Shown here one piece after another: positions 54,244 through 62,472 of a stretch of 64,000 nucleotides of DNA; position 1 is the first letter of the stretch, and each line of letters begins with the position of its first letter. The notes under the pieces are model-generated. The model made no database searches and was not told the origin of the DNA. It saw nothing but the letters and a program-made list of their open reading frames with translations. Made by a program: the position numbers and the translations under genes. Source of the DNA: Deltaproteobacteria bacterium (lineage in GTDB: Bacteria > Myxococcota > Kuafuiibacteriia > Kuafuiibacteriales > Kuafuiibacteriaceae); the NCBI GenBank assembly GCA_016713425.1, contig JADJPE010000005.1:4934501-4998500 (forward strand). Reading direction: 5' to 3'.

Positions 54244-55395
54244 GTGAATCGAATGCAGAGAAACGGCTCTTGGCTTGGTGCTCCGGTGGCCGTCGCTTGG
54301 GTCGCGGCGCTCCTGAATGGCTGCGTATCGACCCGGACGGTCGATGGATCCGCGTCGATTGGCCCCGAGCGGGTCGACATGGACCCCGTCGTCGTGAGCA
54401 GCGAGAAGGATGCGTTGACGGGGCTGGATGCCTACGACGCCGACCAGCTCCTCGCTCTTAGCCAAGAAGCCTATTCGAAAGGCGACTACGATCGAACACT
54501 CAAGTTGAGTGCGCGCCTGGTGGAGATGTTCCCGGAGTCCTCGGCCGTGCCGCAAGCGCTCTTCAACGCCGGCATGGCCTACGAACAGCTCGCGGAGTAC
54601 ACGCTGGCACTCGAGCAGTTTGAGCGCGTTCGGAAGGTGCCCGGGGTGAGCGAGGCGCGGGTTCGAGAGACGGAGTTTCGCATGTGTCCGGTACTGGCGA
54701 AGCTGGGGCGGTGGAGCGAAGTGGCCGACATGTTTTGGGGGCTTCGGCAGAGCGGTACGCTCGGACCCCTCGAGGAGATCGAAGCGCGCGTAGGTCAGGG
54801 CGTGGCGATGTTCATGTTGGGGGACTTGACGACGGCCGAGTACGAGTTCCGCGGTGCCCTCAAGTTCTACGAGGAGAAGAGTCGCGAGGAGTTCTTGCCG
54901 GCCGAGTACTGGATGGGGCAGGCCCGGTTTTATCTCGGGGAGATCTTTGCCCGTGCCTTCGAGGCCAAGTCCCTGACGCCGCCGACCGCGAGCGAGGGTG
55001 AGGATAAGTGGGCCGAACAGATGGGGCAAGAGCTCGAAGAGAAGTGCGACCTGCTTCTCCGCGCCCAGAACAACTTCATCCGTGCGATTCGCGTGGGTCA
55101 CGTGGGTTGGGCGACGGCCGCCGGATATCGGATCGGCTCGCTCTATGAGCGGCTCTACGACGACTTGGTTCAGGTCCCGGTCCCGCCCGGGCTGGACGAC
55201 GAAGCGAAGGCGGTCTATCGGAGCGAGCTCAAGAACCGTGTGGGCGTGCTCGTTGTGAAGGCCATCAAGGTGTACGAGCTGTCACTCGAAGCCGCCGAGC
55301 GGGTCGGCGAGGACAACGAATGGGTCAGTCGGACTCATGCGTCGCTGGAGCGGATGAAGGCCCTGTATCTCGATGCGCTCCGGGCCGATGGCTAG
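54244..55395 (+). CDS. TPR outer-membrane lipoprotein
   Basis: A signal peptide ending in lipobox LLNGC (Cys27) is followed by a TPR array (YDADQLLALSQEAYSKGDYDRTL, ALFNAGMAYEQLAEYTLALEQF). The rest is helical to the end of the 383-residue product. GTG 54244 has GAGG 8 bases upstream and was preferred over ATG 54253. The frame is open back to 54034, but that stretch is only G-rich repeat. It lies downstream of the ATPase pair; a link is possible but the long gap argues for its own promoter. The 3' end overlaps the convergent gene by 71 bases. Confidence 0.82.
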   Translation: MNRMQRNGSWLGAPVAVAWVAALLNGCVSTRTVDGSASIGPERVDMDPVVVSSEKDALTGLDAYDADQLLALSQEAYSKGDYDRTLKLSARLVEMFPESSAVPQALFNAGMAYEQLAEYTLALEQFERVRKVPGVSEARVRETEFRMCPVLAKLGRWSEVADMFWGLRQSGTLGPLEEIEARVGQGVAMFMLGDLTTAEYEFRGALKFYEEKSREEFLPAEYWMGQARFYLGEIFARAFEAKSLTPPTASEGEDKWAEQMGQELEEKCDLLLRAQNNFIRAIRVGHVGWATAAGYRIGSLYERLYDDLVQVPVPPGLDDEAKAVYRSELKNRVGVLVVKAIKVYELSLEAAERVGEDNEWVSRTHASLERMKALYLDALRADG

Positions 55396-55927
55396 CGACC
55401 AGGTTTCCAAGCTTCAGACCGGTCCAGGCACCGGCTTGGCCACCGGCGTGCCCGGCAAGGCCGGAGATTGCAAACGTCGCGAGCGTCTTGAAGGACTTCA
55501 TGAGGAAGCCGTTGTGCTCGGCGTGGGCCAAGTGCTTGAAGATCGGGATCGATTCTTGACCAAACCACAGGACGCCGAAGCCGACCAGTCCGCCGAGGAG
55601 CCCACCCGCCATCGCTGCGACTTCCGGGATGTTTTCGCCGCGGAAGCGCCCAGGATGGGGCGATCGTCGCCCCGCATCGCCCATCACCGGTGCGAGACCG
55701 ACGGGGACCGGGCCGGAAACCAAGGTTGGCGCGCGCGTGGCTGAGTCCGCGGTCGTCGTCGCGGTCGTGGCGACCGTCGCGGGCGAGGCCGGCGAGGTGG
55801 ACGAGGCAGGCGAGGGCGTCGTCGGCGGACGCACACCGGGAGCGGGCGTTTTGGAGGGAACCGCGGAGCTTTGAGGCGTGTTCGCCGGCTTCTGCATGGG
55901 CTGGGCGGCGCCGATCGCAACGGTCAT
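55325..55927 (-). CDS. Hydrophobic protein with Pro/Thr-rich N-terminus, unknown
   Basis: The 200-residue frame has a Pro/Ser/Thr/Ala-rich N-terminal half and a Gly-rich hydrophobic region at about 102-125 (MAGGLLGGLVGFGVLWFG). A second helix lies at about 143-175 (FKTLATFAISGLAGHAGG). The residue pattern looks like a real membrane-associated protein rather than an antisense shadow. It overlaps the lipoprotein gene by 71 bases tail to tail, which is unusually long. No family recognised. Confidence 0.55.
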   Translation of the reverse strand: MTVAIGAAQPMQKPANTPQSSAVPSKTPAPGVRPPTTPSPASSTSPASPATVATTATTTADSATRAPTLVSGPVPVGLAPVMGDAGRRSPHPGRFRGENIPEVAAMAGGLLGGLVGFGVLWFGQESIPIFKHLAHAEHNGFLMKSFKTLATFAISGLAGHAGGQAGAWTGLKLGNLVASHRPGAHRDTGPSSAPATHESD

Positions 55928-56066
55928 GCGCGATGTTAGAGCAGGTCGCGTGCCAGAATCCCGGGTGGAGACGTGCTCAGCGATTCTTGGGCGTTCGAGG
56001 TACCTGAGGCTCGACGGCTCATCGGATGGGGACGCTGAGTGTCGGGCAAACCGGGCAGGGTGTCGA

Positions 56067-56474
56067 CTACTTCTTCTTTAGGCTGTCGAAGGCGGACCAG
56101 ACGAGGGCCGGCTTCTTCGCTTGTTTGAGCTTCATCGCCTTGAGGAGCTCCGTGAGCGCCGCCTCTCGCTTGGGCTTGTCGGTTGTCTCGAGGACGGCCT
56201 TCAAGAAGGTGCGGCCGTGCTCCTTCGCAGGGACCTTCTCGCTCGCGAAGTCGCCCTTGACGTGGCAGGCGTTGCACTTGACGCCGAGGCCCTTCGAGAG
56301 CGTCTTCATGCCTTTCTCCAACGTTTCGCCGTTGTCCAACAGTACCTTGAGATTCTTCGCCGCGTGGTCGCCGGCCTTCGCGGTGGCGAGCGGTGCGGCG
56401 ACGAAAGCGGTGAGCGCGATCGCAAAAAGGGAGAATCTGAATGAACGAACGATCACTGAAGCTTGGCTAGTCAT
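56067..56474 (-). CDS. Monohaem c-type cytochrome
   Basis: The 135-residue exported protein has a signal peptide (about 8-32, FAIALTAFVAAPLATAKA) and one haem motif CNACH at about 67-71. Lys-rich helices follow (LKAVLETTDKPKREAALTELL), including a conserved-looking Met (KAMKL) that could be the sixth ligand. ATG 56474 has AGGAAGAG 8 bases upstream, which settles the start. It lies 56 bases downstream of the BCCP gene. Partner unknown. Confidence 0.82.
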   Translation of the reverse strand: MTSQASVIVRSFRFSLFAIALTAFVAAPLATAKAGDHAAKNLKVLLDNGETLEKGMKTLSKGLGVKCNACHVKGDFASEKVPAKEHGRTFLKAVLETTDKPKREAALTELLKAMKLKQAKKPALVWSAFDSLKKK

Positions 56475-56530
56475 GTTGGGAACTCTTCCTTCTTTCTTGT
56501 CCGCAGGGACGTTGGCCGTCCCATGCGCAT

Positions 56531-57169
56531 TCACTCCGAATCTATCGTGAGGAGCCGGGCGCCACTGTCCACGGTATGTCCGACCTCGACCATGATTTCT
56601 CTCACTGTGCCTGACCGCGGCGCCCGGATCTCGTTTTCCATCTTCATCGCTTCAATCGTGACGAGGGGTGCGCCCTGCTCGATGCTCTCCCCCAACCGGG
56701 CCACGACCTTGCTTATGCGTCCGGGCATAGGCGACTTGACGGTGATGGGGCCCTTGTGAACCTTGCGTACCACCGTTGCGCCCAACCGAGCTCGCCGGGC
56801 GTCCGAGACCGCAACGCCGATCGGAGTGTTGCCAACCAGCACATGGTAGACGGCGTCGGGCAGACCGCCGCTGGGCTCGTCCGCATCGTGGTGATCGCTG
56901 GCTTGGGCGCCAAAGCGGGGTCCAGTGCTCCGCGTGAGGGCGACGTGGTGGCTTTCGAAGTCGGAGATCAGGCTGAGTTCGAGGGCGCGGGTGCCGTCAC
57001 CAGGACCTCGGGATTGACGATAACCATCACCGCCGAGCCAACGGGCGTCGACGGTATGACGCACGCCTTCGATCTCGATGACATACTGACCTTGGGTCGC
57101 GCCCAGTTCGACGCGCACCAGCTGAGGCCGGTCTTCAACCCCTCCGACGAGGAATTCTTGCATATCCAT
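56531..57169 (-). CDS. Biotin carboxyl carrier subunit of an acyl-CoA carboxylase
   Basis: The 212-residue protein ends in a biotinyl domain with the biotinylation motif EAMKMEN at about 175-181 (biotin on the Lys) and the hairpin SPMPGRISKVV. The N-terminal 130 residues correspond to the linker/BT-like part of acyl-CoA carboxylase alpha chains. It follows the biotin carboxylase gene, and the two together equal one alpha chain of propionyl- or methylcrotonyl-CoA carboxylase. ATG 57169 was chosen because AAGGAG is 10 bases upstream. The carboxyltransferase partner is not in the window. Confidence 0.87.
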   Translation of the reverse strand: MDMQEFLVGGVEDRPQLVRVELGATQGQYVIEIEGVRHTVDARWLGGDGYRQSRGPGDGTRALELSLISDFESHHVALTRSTGPRFGAQASDHHDADEPSGGLPDAVYHVLVGNTPIGVAVSDARRARLGATVVRKVHKGPITVKSPMPGRISKVVARLGESIEQGAPLVTIEAMKMENEIRAPRSGTVREIMVEVGHTVDSGARLLTIDSE

Positions 57170-57183
57170 AGAGGTCAAGCTCC

Positions 57184-58701
57184 TTACTGTTCGCAGCCGC
57201 CCCAGCGCCGTCCCGGGTGTGCGAAGGCCTGCCAGGAGGAACGTTCGACGCTTCGGCTTTCGGCGCGGGCCGGGGTTGGCACGGGTTGGCGTACGCTCTC
57301 GAAATGCTGGATGCAGGCGGCGATGAGGGCGAGGCGTTGGGCCTTAGACGAGGTTTCATCCAAAGAGACCATATTCCGTTCGATGAAGCCGGTGTCGGTG
57401 CGGCCGGCCGCAAAGTCCGGGTGACTCAAGATCTGCCGCAAGTAGGTGATGTTCGTGTCGACGCCGAAAACCTGACATTCGGAAAGCGCGCGGTCGAGTC
57501 GTCGCGTCGCGGTCTCGCGATCGTCCGCATACGCGATGATCTTCGCAAGCATCGCGTCGTAGTGGGAAGGCACGACGTAGCCCTGATGGACACCGGCGTC
57601 GACGCGCACGCCGGGCCCGGAAGGCAGCTCGAGTGCGACGATCTTGCCGGGCGAGGGCTGGAAGCCTTTCGATGGGTTCTCCGCGTAGATTCGGGCTTCG
57701 AGCGCGTGTCCGCGCGGCGTTCGAGTCTCCATGTTGAGGTGGCCGCCCTGCGCGACTCTTATTTGGGCCTCGACGAGGTCATAGCCCGTCGTCAGCTCGG
57801 TGACGGGGTGTTCGACCTGAAGGCGTGTATTCATCTCGAGAAAGTAGAAGTTCTTCGCTTCGTCGACGAGGAACTCTACGGTGCCCGCACCCACGTAGTT
57901 GACGGCGCGTGCCGCCCGTACGGCAATCTCTCCCATTTTCGCTCGCAGATCGGCGTCGAGGAATCCGGACGGTGCTTCTTCGATGACCTTCTGATTCCGA
58001 CGTTGGATGGAGCACTCGCGCTCGTTGAGGTGAATGATCCGACCATGCGTGTCACCGAAGACCTGGACCTCGATGTGTCGGGGGCGTTCGATGAAGCGCT
58101 CTAGGTAGACGGAACCATCACCAAATGCCGCGAGCGCCTCGCGAGATGCGGCTTCGAAGCTTGCGTCGATGTCGCCCTCCGATCGCACGAGCCGCATCCC
58201 GCGCCCGCCGCCGCCCGCGGAGGCCTTGAGCATCACCGGATAGCCGAGGCCCCGCGCAGTGTCGCGGGCCGTCGCGGTGGATGTCACCGGATCTTGGGAG
58301 CCCGGCACGACGGGGACGCCCGCCTCGATCATCTTGGCCCGTGCGCGCATCTTGTCGCCCATGACTTCGATGGCTTCGGGCGACGGGCCGATGAATACGA
58401 TGCCGGCTTCCTGGCATGCGCGTGCGAAGGCCGCGCGTTCGGAGAGAAAGCCGTAACCGGGATGGATGGCGTCGGCACCAGTTCGGCGTGCAGCCTCGAT
58501 GATTCTCGGAATGTTCAGGTAACTCTCGCGGCTCGGGGCGGGTCCCACCTCGACCGCGTGGGTGGCATGCAAGGTGTGAAGTGCCTCGCGATCGACTTCT
58601 GAGTATACGGCCACACTTTCGAGGCCGAGCTCATGGCAGGTCCGAATCACGCGCACGGCGATCTCACCGCGGTTGGCCACCAAGATTCGACGAAAGACCA
58701 T
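57184..58701 (-). CDS. accC: Biotin carboxylase subunit (AccC/PccA-type)
   Basis: The 505-residue ATP-grasp enzyme carboxylates biotin. Motifs include ILVANRGEIAVRVIRT, GYGFLSE, the Gly-rich loop ASAGGGGRGMRLV, HIEVQVFGD, ERECSIQRRNQK and FLEMNTRLQVEHPVTE. The last 50 residues extend beyond the AccC core and resemble the start of an alpha-chain linker. It sits directly upstream of the biotinyl protein. Whether it acts on acetyl-, propionyl- or another acyl-CoA depends on a carboxyltransferase encoded elsewhere; the symbol is given for the subunit type. Confidence 0.9.
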   Translation of the reverse strand: MVFRRILVANRGEIAVRVIRTCHELGLESVAVYSEVDREALHTLHATHAVEVGPAPSRESYLNIPRIIEAARRTGADAIHPGYGFLSERAAFARACQEAGIVFIGPSPEAIEVMGDKMRARAKMIEAGVPVVPGSQDPVTSTATARDTARGLGYPVMLKASAGGGGRGMRLVRSEGDIDASFEAASREALAAFGDGSVYLERFIERPRHIEVQVFGDTHGRIIHLNERECSIQRRNQKVIEEAPSGFLDADLRAKMGEIAVRAARAVNYVGAGTVEFLVDEAKNFYFLEMNTRLQVEHPVTELTTGYDLVEAQIRVAQGGHLNMETRTPRGHALEARIYAENPSKGFQPSPGKIVALELPSGPGVRVDAGVHQGYVVPSHYDAMLAKIIAYADDRETATRRLDRALSECQVFGVDTNITYLRQILSHPDFAAGRTDTGFIERNMVSLDETSSKAQRLALIAACIQHFESVRQPVPTPARAESRSVERSSWQAFAHPGRRWGGCEQ

Positions 58702-58849
58702 GGCGGTGCATAGCCCACACGGAACACGTTGTCAGCCACCGTTCGGATTGTTCGCCTAGACCCCCGAGCGCCGATCCGTATTGCGCGCCGGCCGGACGCT
58801 TCCGGGGCGGCGCGCTGAGCCTGTGACGGCTTGAGACGACTTGTGACGA

Positions 58850-59920
58850 CTAGGACCATGCGGACCAGGCGGCATCGTAAAGACGTGGACGGAGTGTGCG
58901 AATCTGTTCATTTGCGCGCGACGGGCAGACGCGGTTCGTGACCAACACGACGGCCAATGCCCGCTCAGGCTCAACCCACACACTTGTACCCGTGAAACCA
59001 AGATGACCGACCGAGTGCCGCGGCCAGCGCCCGCCCGTGGATGAACCACGCTCTGACGGACGATCCCAACCCGGTGTGCGCTCCGATCCCGGCACGCGGG
59101 TGGGGCTCCAGAAACGGCGTGCGGCGGTGTTGGTCAGGAGGTCGCTCGGTTGCCCGTGGTAGGCCTGGAGCCAAGCCTCGACGACGGCGAGAACACTCTC
59201 CGCGGTCCCGAAGAGTCCGGCATGACCGGCCACGCCTCCCATCGCGCGTGCGTTTTCGTCGTGAACCAACCCCGGCTCTACGCCGTCCTCGGTCGGGGCG
59301 ATGTCCCGGTCGTCATCATGCGCGTCCCTTCGATGACGAGGCTCAGAATCGCGGCGATTCATAAAGAACGGCCCGCTCGAGGCCATCAAAGAGATTCCGG
59401 CGAGCGCATCGGAAAGAGATGCACCGAGCCGAGTCTCCAGGATTTCGCCGAGCATGAGGAAGCCGACGTCGCTGTAGATCGTTGAGGTCCCGGGCGGGCA
59501 AACAAGCGGCGTGGCTGCGGCCTGTTGGACAATGTAGTCGTAGGCTGCGCGTGTTCCGGGGGCGATCGTGTTCGGAAGCGAGAGGTCGAATCGCCGGTGT
59601 GCGAGGCACCCGGCCGCGTGGGCGAGAAGATGCTCAACGGTGATGCGGGGGTCGGCCGCGGGGAATGTTTCGATGATCGATTCGTCGAGCCGGAGCCGAT
59701 CTTCGTCGACCAATCGGGCGCACAGAAGCGTCGTGGCCAACGGCTTCGTGAGCGAGGCGAGATCGTACAGAACCTCGGGGGTTGTAGGCGGAAGCCCGGG
59801 ACCGATCGCGCCCGCCGCGATCGAGGCCAGGCGAATGCCTTCGCGCGAGGCGGCGAGCTGGCCGCCCGGATAGACACCGTCGTGGATACCTTGGCAGAAG
59901 ACGTCGAGCGGCGAAGGCAT
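58850..59920 (-). CDS. Serine beta-lactamase-like hydrolase (class C fold)
   Basis: The 356-residue protein has SLTK at 56-59 (Ser nucleophile and Lys), YSD at 149-151 and HAG in GVAGHAGLFGTA, the three motifs of the beta-lactamase/penicillin-binding-like esterases. A poly-charged insert at about 190-220 is unusual. No signal peptide is seen, so it is probably cytoplasmic and more likely an esterase or peptidase than a resistance enzyme. ATG 59920 has AGGAG 9 bases upstream. It follows the LD-carboxypeptidase gene by 28 bases, hinting at a shared role in peptidoglycan turnover. The 148-base gap after it holds nothing recognised. Confidence 0.85.
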   Translation of the reverse strand: MPSPLDVFCQGIHDGVYPGGQLAASREGIRLASIAAGAIGPGLPPTTPEVLYDLASLTKPLATTLLCARLVDEDRLRLDESIIETFPAADPRITVEHLLAHAAGCLAHRRFDLSLPNTIAPGTRAAYDYIVQQAAATPLVCPPGTSTIYSDVGFLMLGEILETRLGASLSDALAGISLMASSGPFFMNRRDSEPRHRRDAHDDDRDIAPTEDGVEPGLVHDENARAMGGVAGHAGLFGTAESVLAVVEAWLQAYHGQPSDLLTNTAARRFWSPTRVPGSERTPGWDRPSERGSSTGGRWPRHSVGHLGFTGTSVWVEPERALAVVLVTNRVCPSRANEQIRTLRPRLYDAAWSAWS

Positions 59921-59948
59921 AGCGTAATCTCCTGCCGCTTCGTCCGCC

Positions 59949-60881
59949 TTAGATCGAGCGTGTGGGTGTGAGGACCAAGCGACGTGCGTCCGCATCGAGG
60001 AGCGCGACGCGACCGAGTGGGACAGCGGCGTTCCGCGTTCCGTGCCCGAACGGAAATCCCGCGACGACCGGGATCCCGAGATCGCTCAAACGGTCGCGAA
60101 GGACATCGTCGATCGACTGCTCGTCCGGGCGCGGTGCGTCACATCGCACGAGATCGCCCACACAGATGGCGCGCACCGATCGGAGAATGCCGGACAGACG
60201 AAGGTGCGTGAGCATTCGATCTATGCGGTAAGGCGCCTCTGCAACATCCTCGAGCAAGAGGATGACGCCATCGTTCCAATCGAGGAATCGAGTACCTACG
60301 AGCGGTGCGAGGACCGCGAGGCATCCGCCAACGAGGCGTCCCGAGGTGAGACCACCGGTGATGATGGGCCCGAGGGCTTCGTACTCCAAGTGCTCCCATT
60401 CGTGACGAAGCGCGTGCGCGAGGACCAAGTGGTCGTGGCGACTCAGAAGAGAAAGTTGCGTAACGACTGGACCGTGGATCGAGACGAGCCCGAGACTCTG
60501 GAAGAGCGCGTGGAGGGCGGTGACGTCCGAGAAGCCAACAAGCAACTTCTTCTTGGCCATCGCTCCGAGTTCAAAGACATCGCCAAGGTCGTCGAGATGC
60601 AACTTCTCCAGCAGCCGATGCGCCCCGTAGCCACCGCGTGCCGCCATGATGACATCGATCGAGTCATCTTTCAGGAGGTCGAGGAAAGCGCCCAGTCGGG
60701 TGGCGTCGTCGCCGGCGAGGTATCCATGGCGGGCGCTGGTTTGGGGGTGGACGTGATAGGAAAAGCCCAAGGTTTCGAGGACGGAAAGTCCTTGGTCGAA
60801 CCGATCCCGATCGAAGGGGCTCGAAGGGGCGAAGATCCCGATCTTTTTCGGATGACCGTCTCGAGCGCTCTCGTCGTTCAC
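59949..60881 (-). CDS. LD-carboxypeptidase (MccF/S66 family)
   Basis: S66 enzymes remove the terminal D-Ala from muropeptide tetrapeptides during recycling; MccF relatives cleave microcin C-type adducts. The 310-residue protein begins KKIGIFAPSSPFD, has the serine nucleophile in VGFSDVTALH, a Glu in ILLLEDVAEAPYRIDRML and the His region GFPFGHG. GTG 60881 was chosen by homology, although no clear ribosome-binding site is seen; the frame is open to 61133. The upstream 291 bases to the response regulator hold no recognised gene. Confidence 0.85.
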   Translation of the reverse strand: MNDESARDGHPKKIGIFAPSSPFDRDRFDQGLSVLETLGFSYHVHPQTSARHGYLAGDDATRLGAFLDLLKDDSIDVIMAARGGYGAHRLLEKLHLDDLGDVFELGAMAKKKLLVGFSDVTALHALFQSLGLVSIHGPVVTQLSLLSRHDHLVLAHALRHEWEHLEYEALGPIITGGLTSGRLVGGCLAVLAPLVGTRFLDWNDGVILLLEDVAEAPYRIDRMLTHLRLSGILRSVRAICVGDLVRCDAPRPDEQSIDDVLRDRLSDLGIPVVAGFPFGHGTRNAAVPLGRVALLDADARRLVLTPTRSI

Positions 60882-61172
60882 GCGGGGAGTGATATCCGAC
60901 CTGAGCGCGAACCAAAAGGGGGACCCGAGGTGCCGACCGATTCGACAAGCAAATCGGTCGACAGCCTCAGGACCTAGGAACCCACAGACAAATGACGTAA
61001 CTCCAACACTCGCTCTAGAACCCTGACGACCGAGCGGTGCTGCCCTGGGGGAGGGGACAGCGCAGCTTGCTCGTCCGTCAGTGAAACGGTGACCGCTCTT
61101 TGGCTTCCGAGCGTCCCCGGTTCGTGGGTGCAACTTGTCGAAGGCAGATGCTATTCCCCGCCCGAAAAAAAA

Positions 61173-62075
61173 TCAGGCGTGGGTTTCGGCGAGCAAGCGT
61201 TTCAGTTCGGCGCGGATGATGGTCTCGGCGAGGTCAGGCACGACGTCCCACGCGATGTGCTCGATGACGTCTCGGGCAATGCGCGTGAGCTCGGCCTTCG
61301 AAAGACCCGATACTTGAGCGGCGGCAAGCTCCGCGATCGGTTCGGCGGCCGCGTCGACCATGGCCGCCGCCGCTTTGCTGGCCGCGGCACTGACGCCGCT
61401 CCCAGCGGATGGTGCCGCGGGCGCGGCGCTGGGCGCGGGCGAACCATCGGCGAGTGCCCAAACATCGACCGGAGCCACCTCCGTCTTTCCTCCTGCCCAT
61501 TCCGAGGGCGCGGGCGGGGGCTCGAGCGCAGGCGCGCTCTTGGCGGCGACGGCCGTGGCCACGGCGGCGGGTGCTGGTGCTTTGGCGGGGGCTGCCGTCG
61601 GTCGAGCGGTGGGTGCCTCGGTGGTTCTGGCGGGCGCCGGGACCTGCGCCGGTGGAGCGGCGGCAGCCGCTTGAGCGGCGCGCTGTGCCGTGAGTGCGGC
61701 CATCGCCTCGGGGCTGGTCAGCTGCTTGATGCGGTCGATCAACACTTGCGTTTCGAAGGGCTTCGCAAGGTGACCATCGGCCTTTGCTTCACGGGCCTGA
61801 GTTTCGTCGAGCGGGTCGAAGGGACCCGCGAGCAAAAGAACAGGAATCTCTGCGGTGCTTGCATTGCTCTTCACCGCACCGCAGAGCTCATAGCCGTTCT
61901 TTTTCGGCATCGTGATGTCGGCCAAGATTACAGCCGGCTTGGCCTCGGAGAGACGCTTCAACGCCTCCTCTCCGTCGCCCGCACCGACGACCTCAAACTC
62001 GGTCGAACGGAACGTGAGGTTCACCGCTTGTTGAATGGTTTTGCTGTCGTCTGCGACTAGAATCGTTTTGACCAT
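61173..62075 (-). CDS. Response regulator with Pro/Ala linker and conserved helical tail
   Basis: The 300-residue protein has an N-terminal receiver domain (1-120) with Asp9/Asp10, phospho-acceptor Asp53 (LADITMPK) and the C-terminal Lys in HLAKPFE. The switch Thr/Ser after the fourth strand is Ala (LLLAGP), which may change signalling. A Pro/Ala-rich linker (125-245) leads to a C-terminal helix pair (RIARDVIEHIAWDVVPDLAETII). No DNA-binding domain, so it probably acts by protein contact, as FrzS-type motility regulators do. It is divergent from the kinase gene at 62473. Confidence 0.87.
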   Translation of the reverse strand: MVKTILVADDSKTIQQAVNLTFRSTEFEVVGAGDGEEALKRLSEAKPAVILADITMPKKNGYELCGAVKSNASTAEIPVLLLAGPFDPLDETQAREAKADGHLAKPFETQVLIDRIKQLTSPEAMAALTAQRAAQAAAAAPPAQVPAPARTTEAPTARPTAAPAKAPAPAAVATAVAAKSAPALEPPPAPSEWAGGKTEVAPVDVWALADGSPAPSAAPAAPSAGSGVSAAASKAAAAMVDAAAEPIAELAAAQVSGLSKAELTRIARDVIEHIAWDVVPDLAETIIRAELKRLLAETHA

Positions 62076-62472
62076 GGTTTGCTCAAATGACCGAAATCCA
62101 AAGATATATTAGGCCGATGACCTTTGAAGCGGGTACCACAGGCCTAACCGGTGCGCAAGGTTGGCCCCCGTCGGATCCCCCAGCGAACGTGTTCGGCCGT
62201 GCGTGAGGGTCGACTCGGGTACGTGACGATGTGGGACGGAGGTTGTGCAATGTCGGAGCTCATCGGACATCGCGTACGACGCGGGGTGTCGACACCGCTG
62301 GGCGAGGTGGCCCGCGTCGATGAACTCGTCCGACCACCCACGCCTGTTCGCGCCCAATGAACGATCGGTCGGTACCTGCGCGGACGCGGGCGGAACGGTT
62401 GCGTCGACAGAGGTGAGCCAGCCATTCACTCTCCAATGAGACCGCTCCGACTGGGGGGCGGTGTCGATCACG
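62076..62472. other. Divergent intergenic region, no gene seen
   Basis: This 397-base stretch separates the response regulator and the second kinase. It must hold the promoters for both, but no clear sigma-70 match was found. Short frames exist on both strands, but none has family resemblance or a good ribosome-binding site. An A/T-rich patch (about 62101-62112) near the response regulator start is the only compositional feature. Confidence 0.4.

Noticed and set aside
58850..59920. Antibiotic-resistance beta-lactamase
   Set aside because: The motifs fit the wider serine hydrolase family, but there is no signal peptide and the neighbour is a peptidoglycan-recycling-type enzyme, so resistance cannot be claimed.
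62109..62471. 120-codon minus-strand frame between response regulator and kinase
   Set aside because: No family resemblance, no ribosome-binding site and it would occupy the region needed for two divergent promoters.
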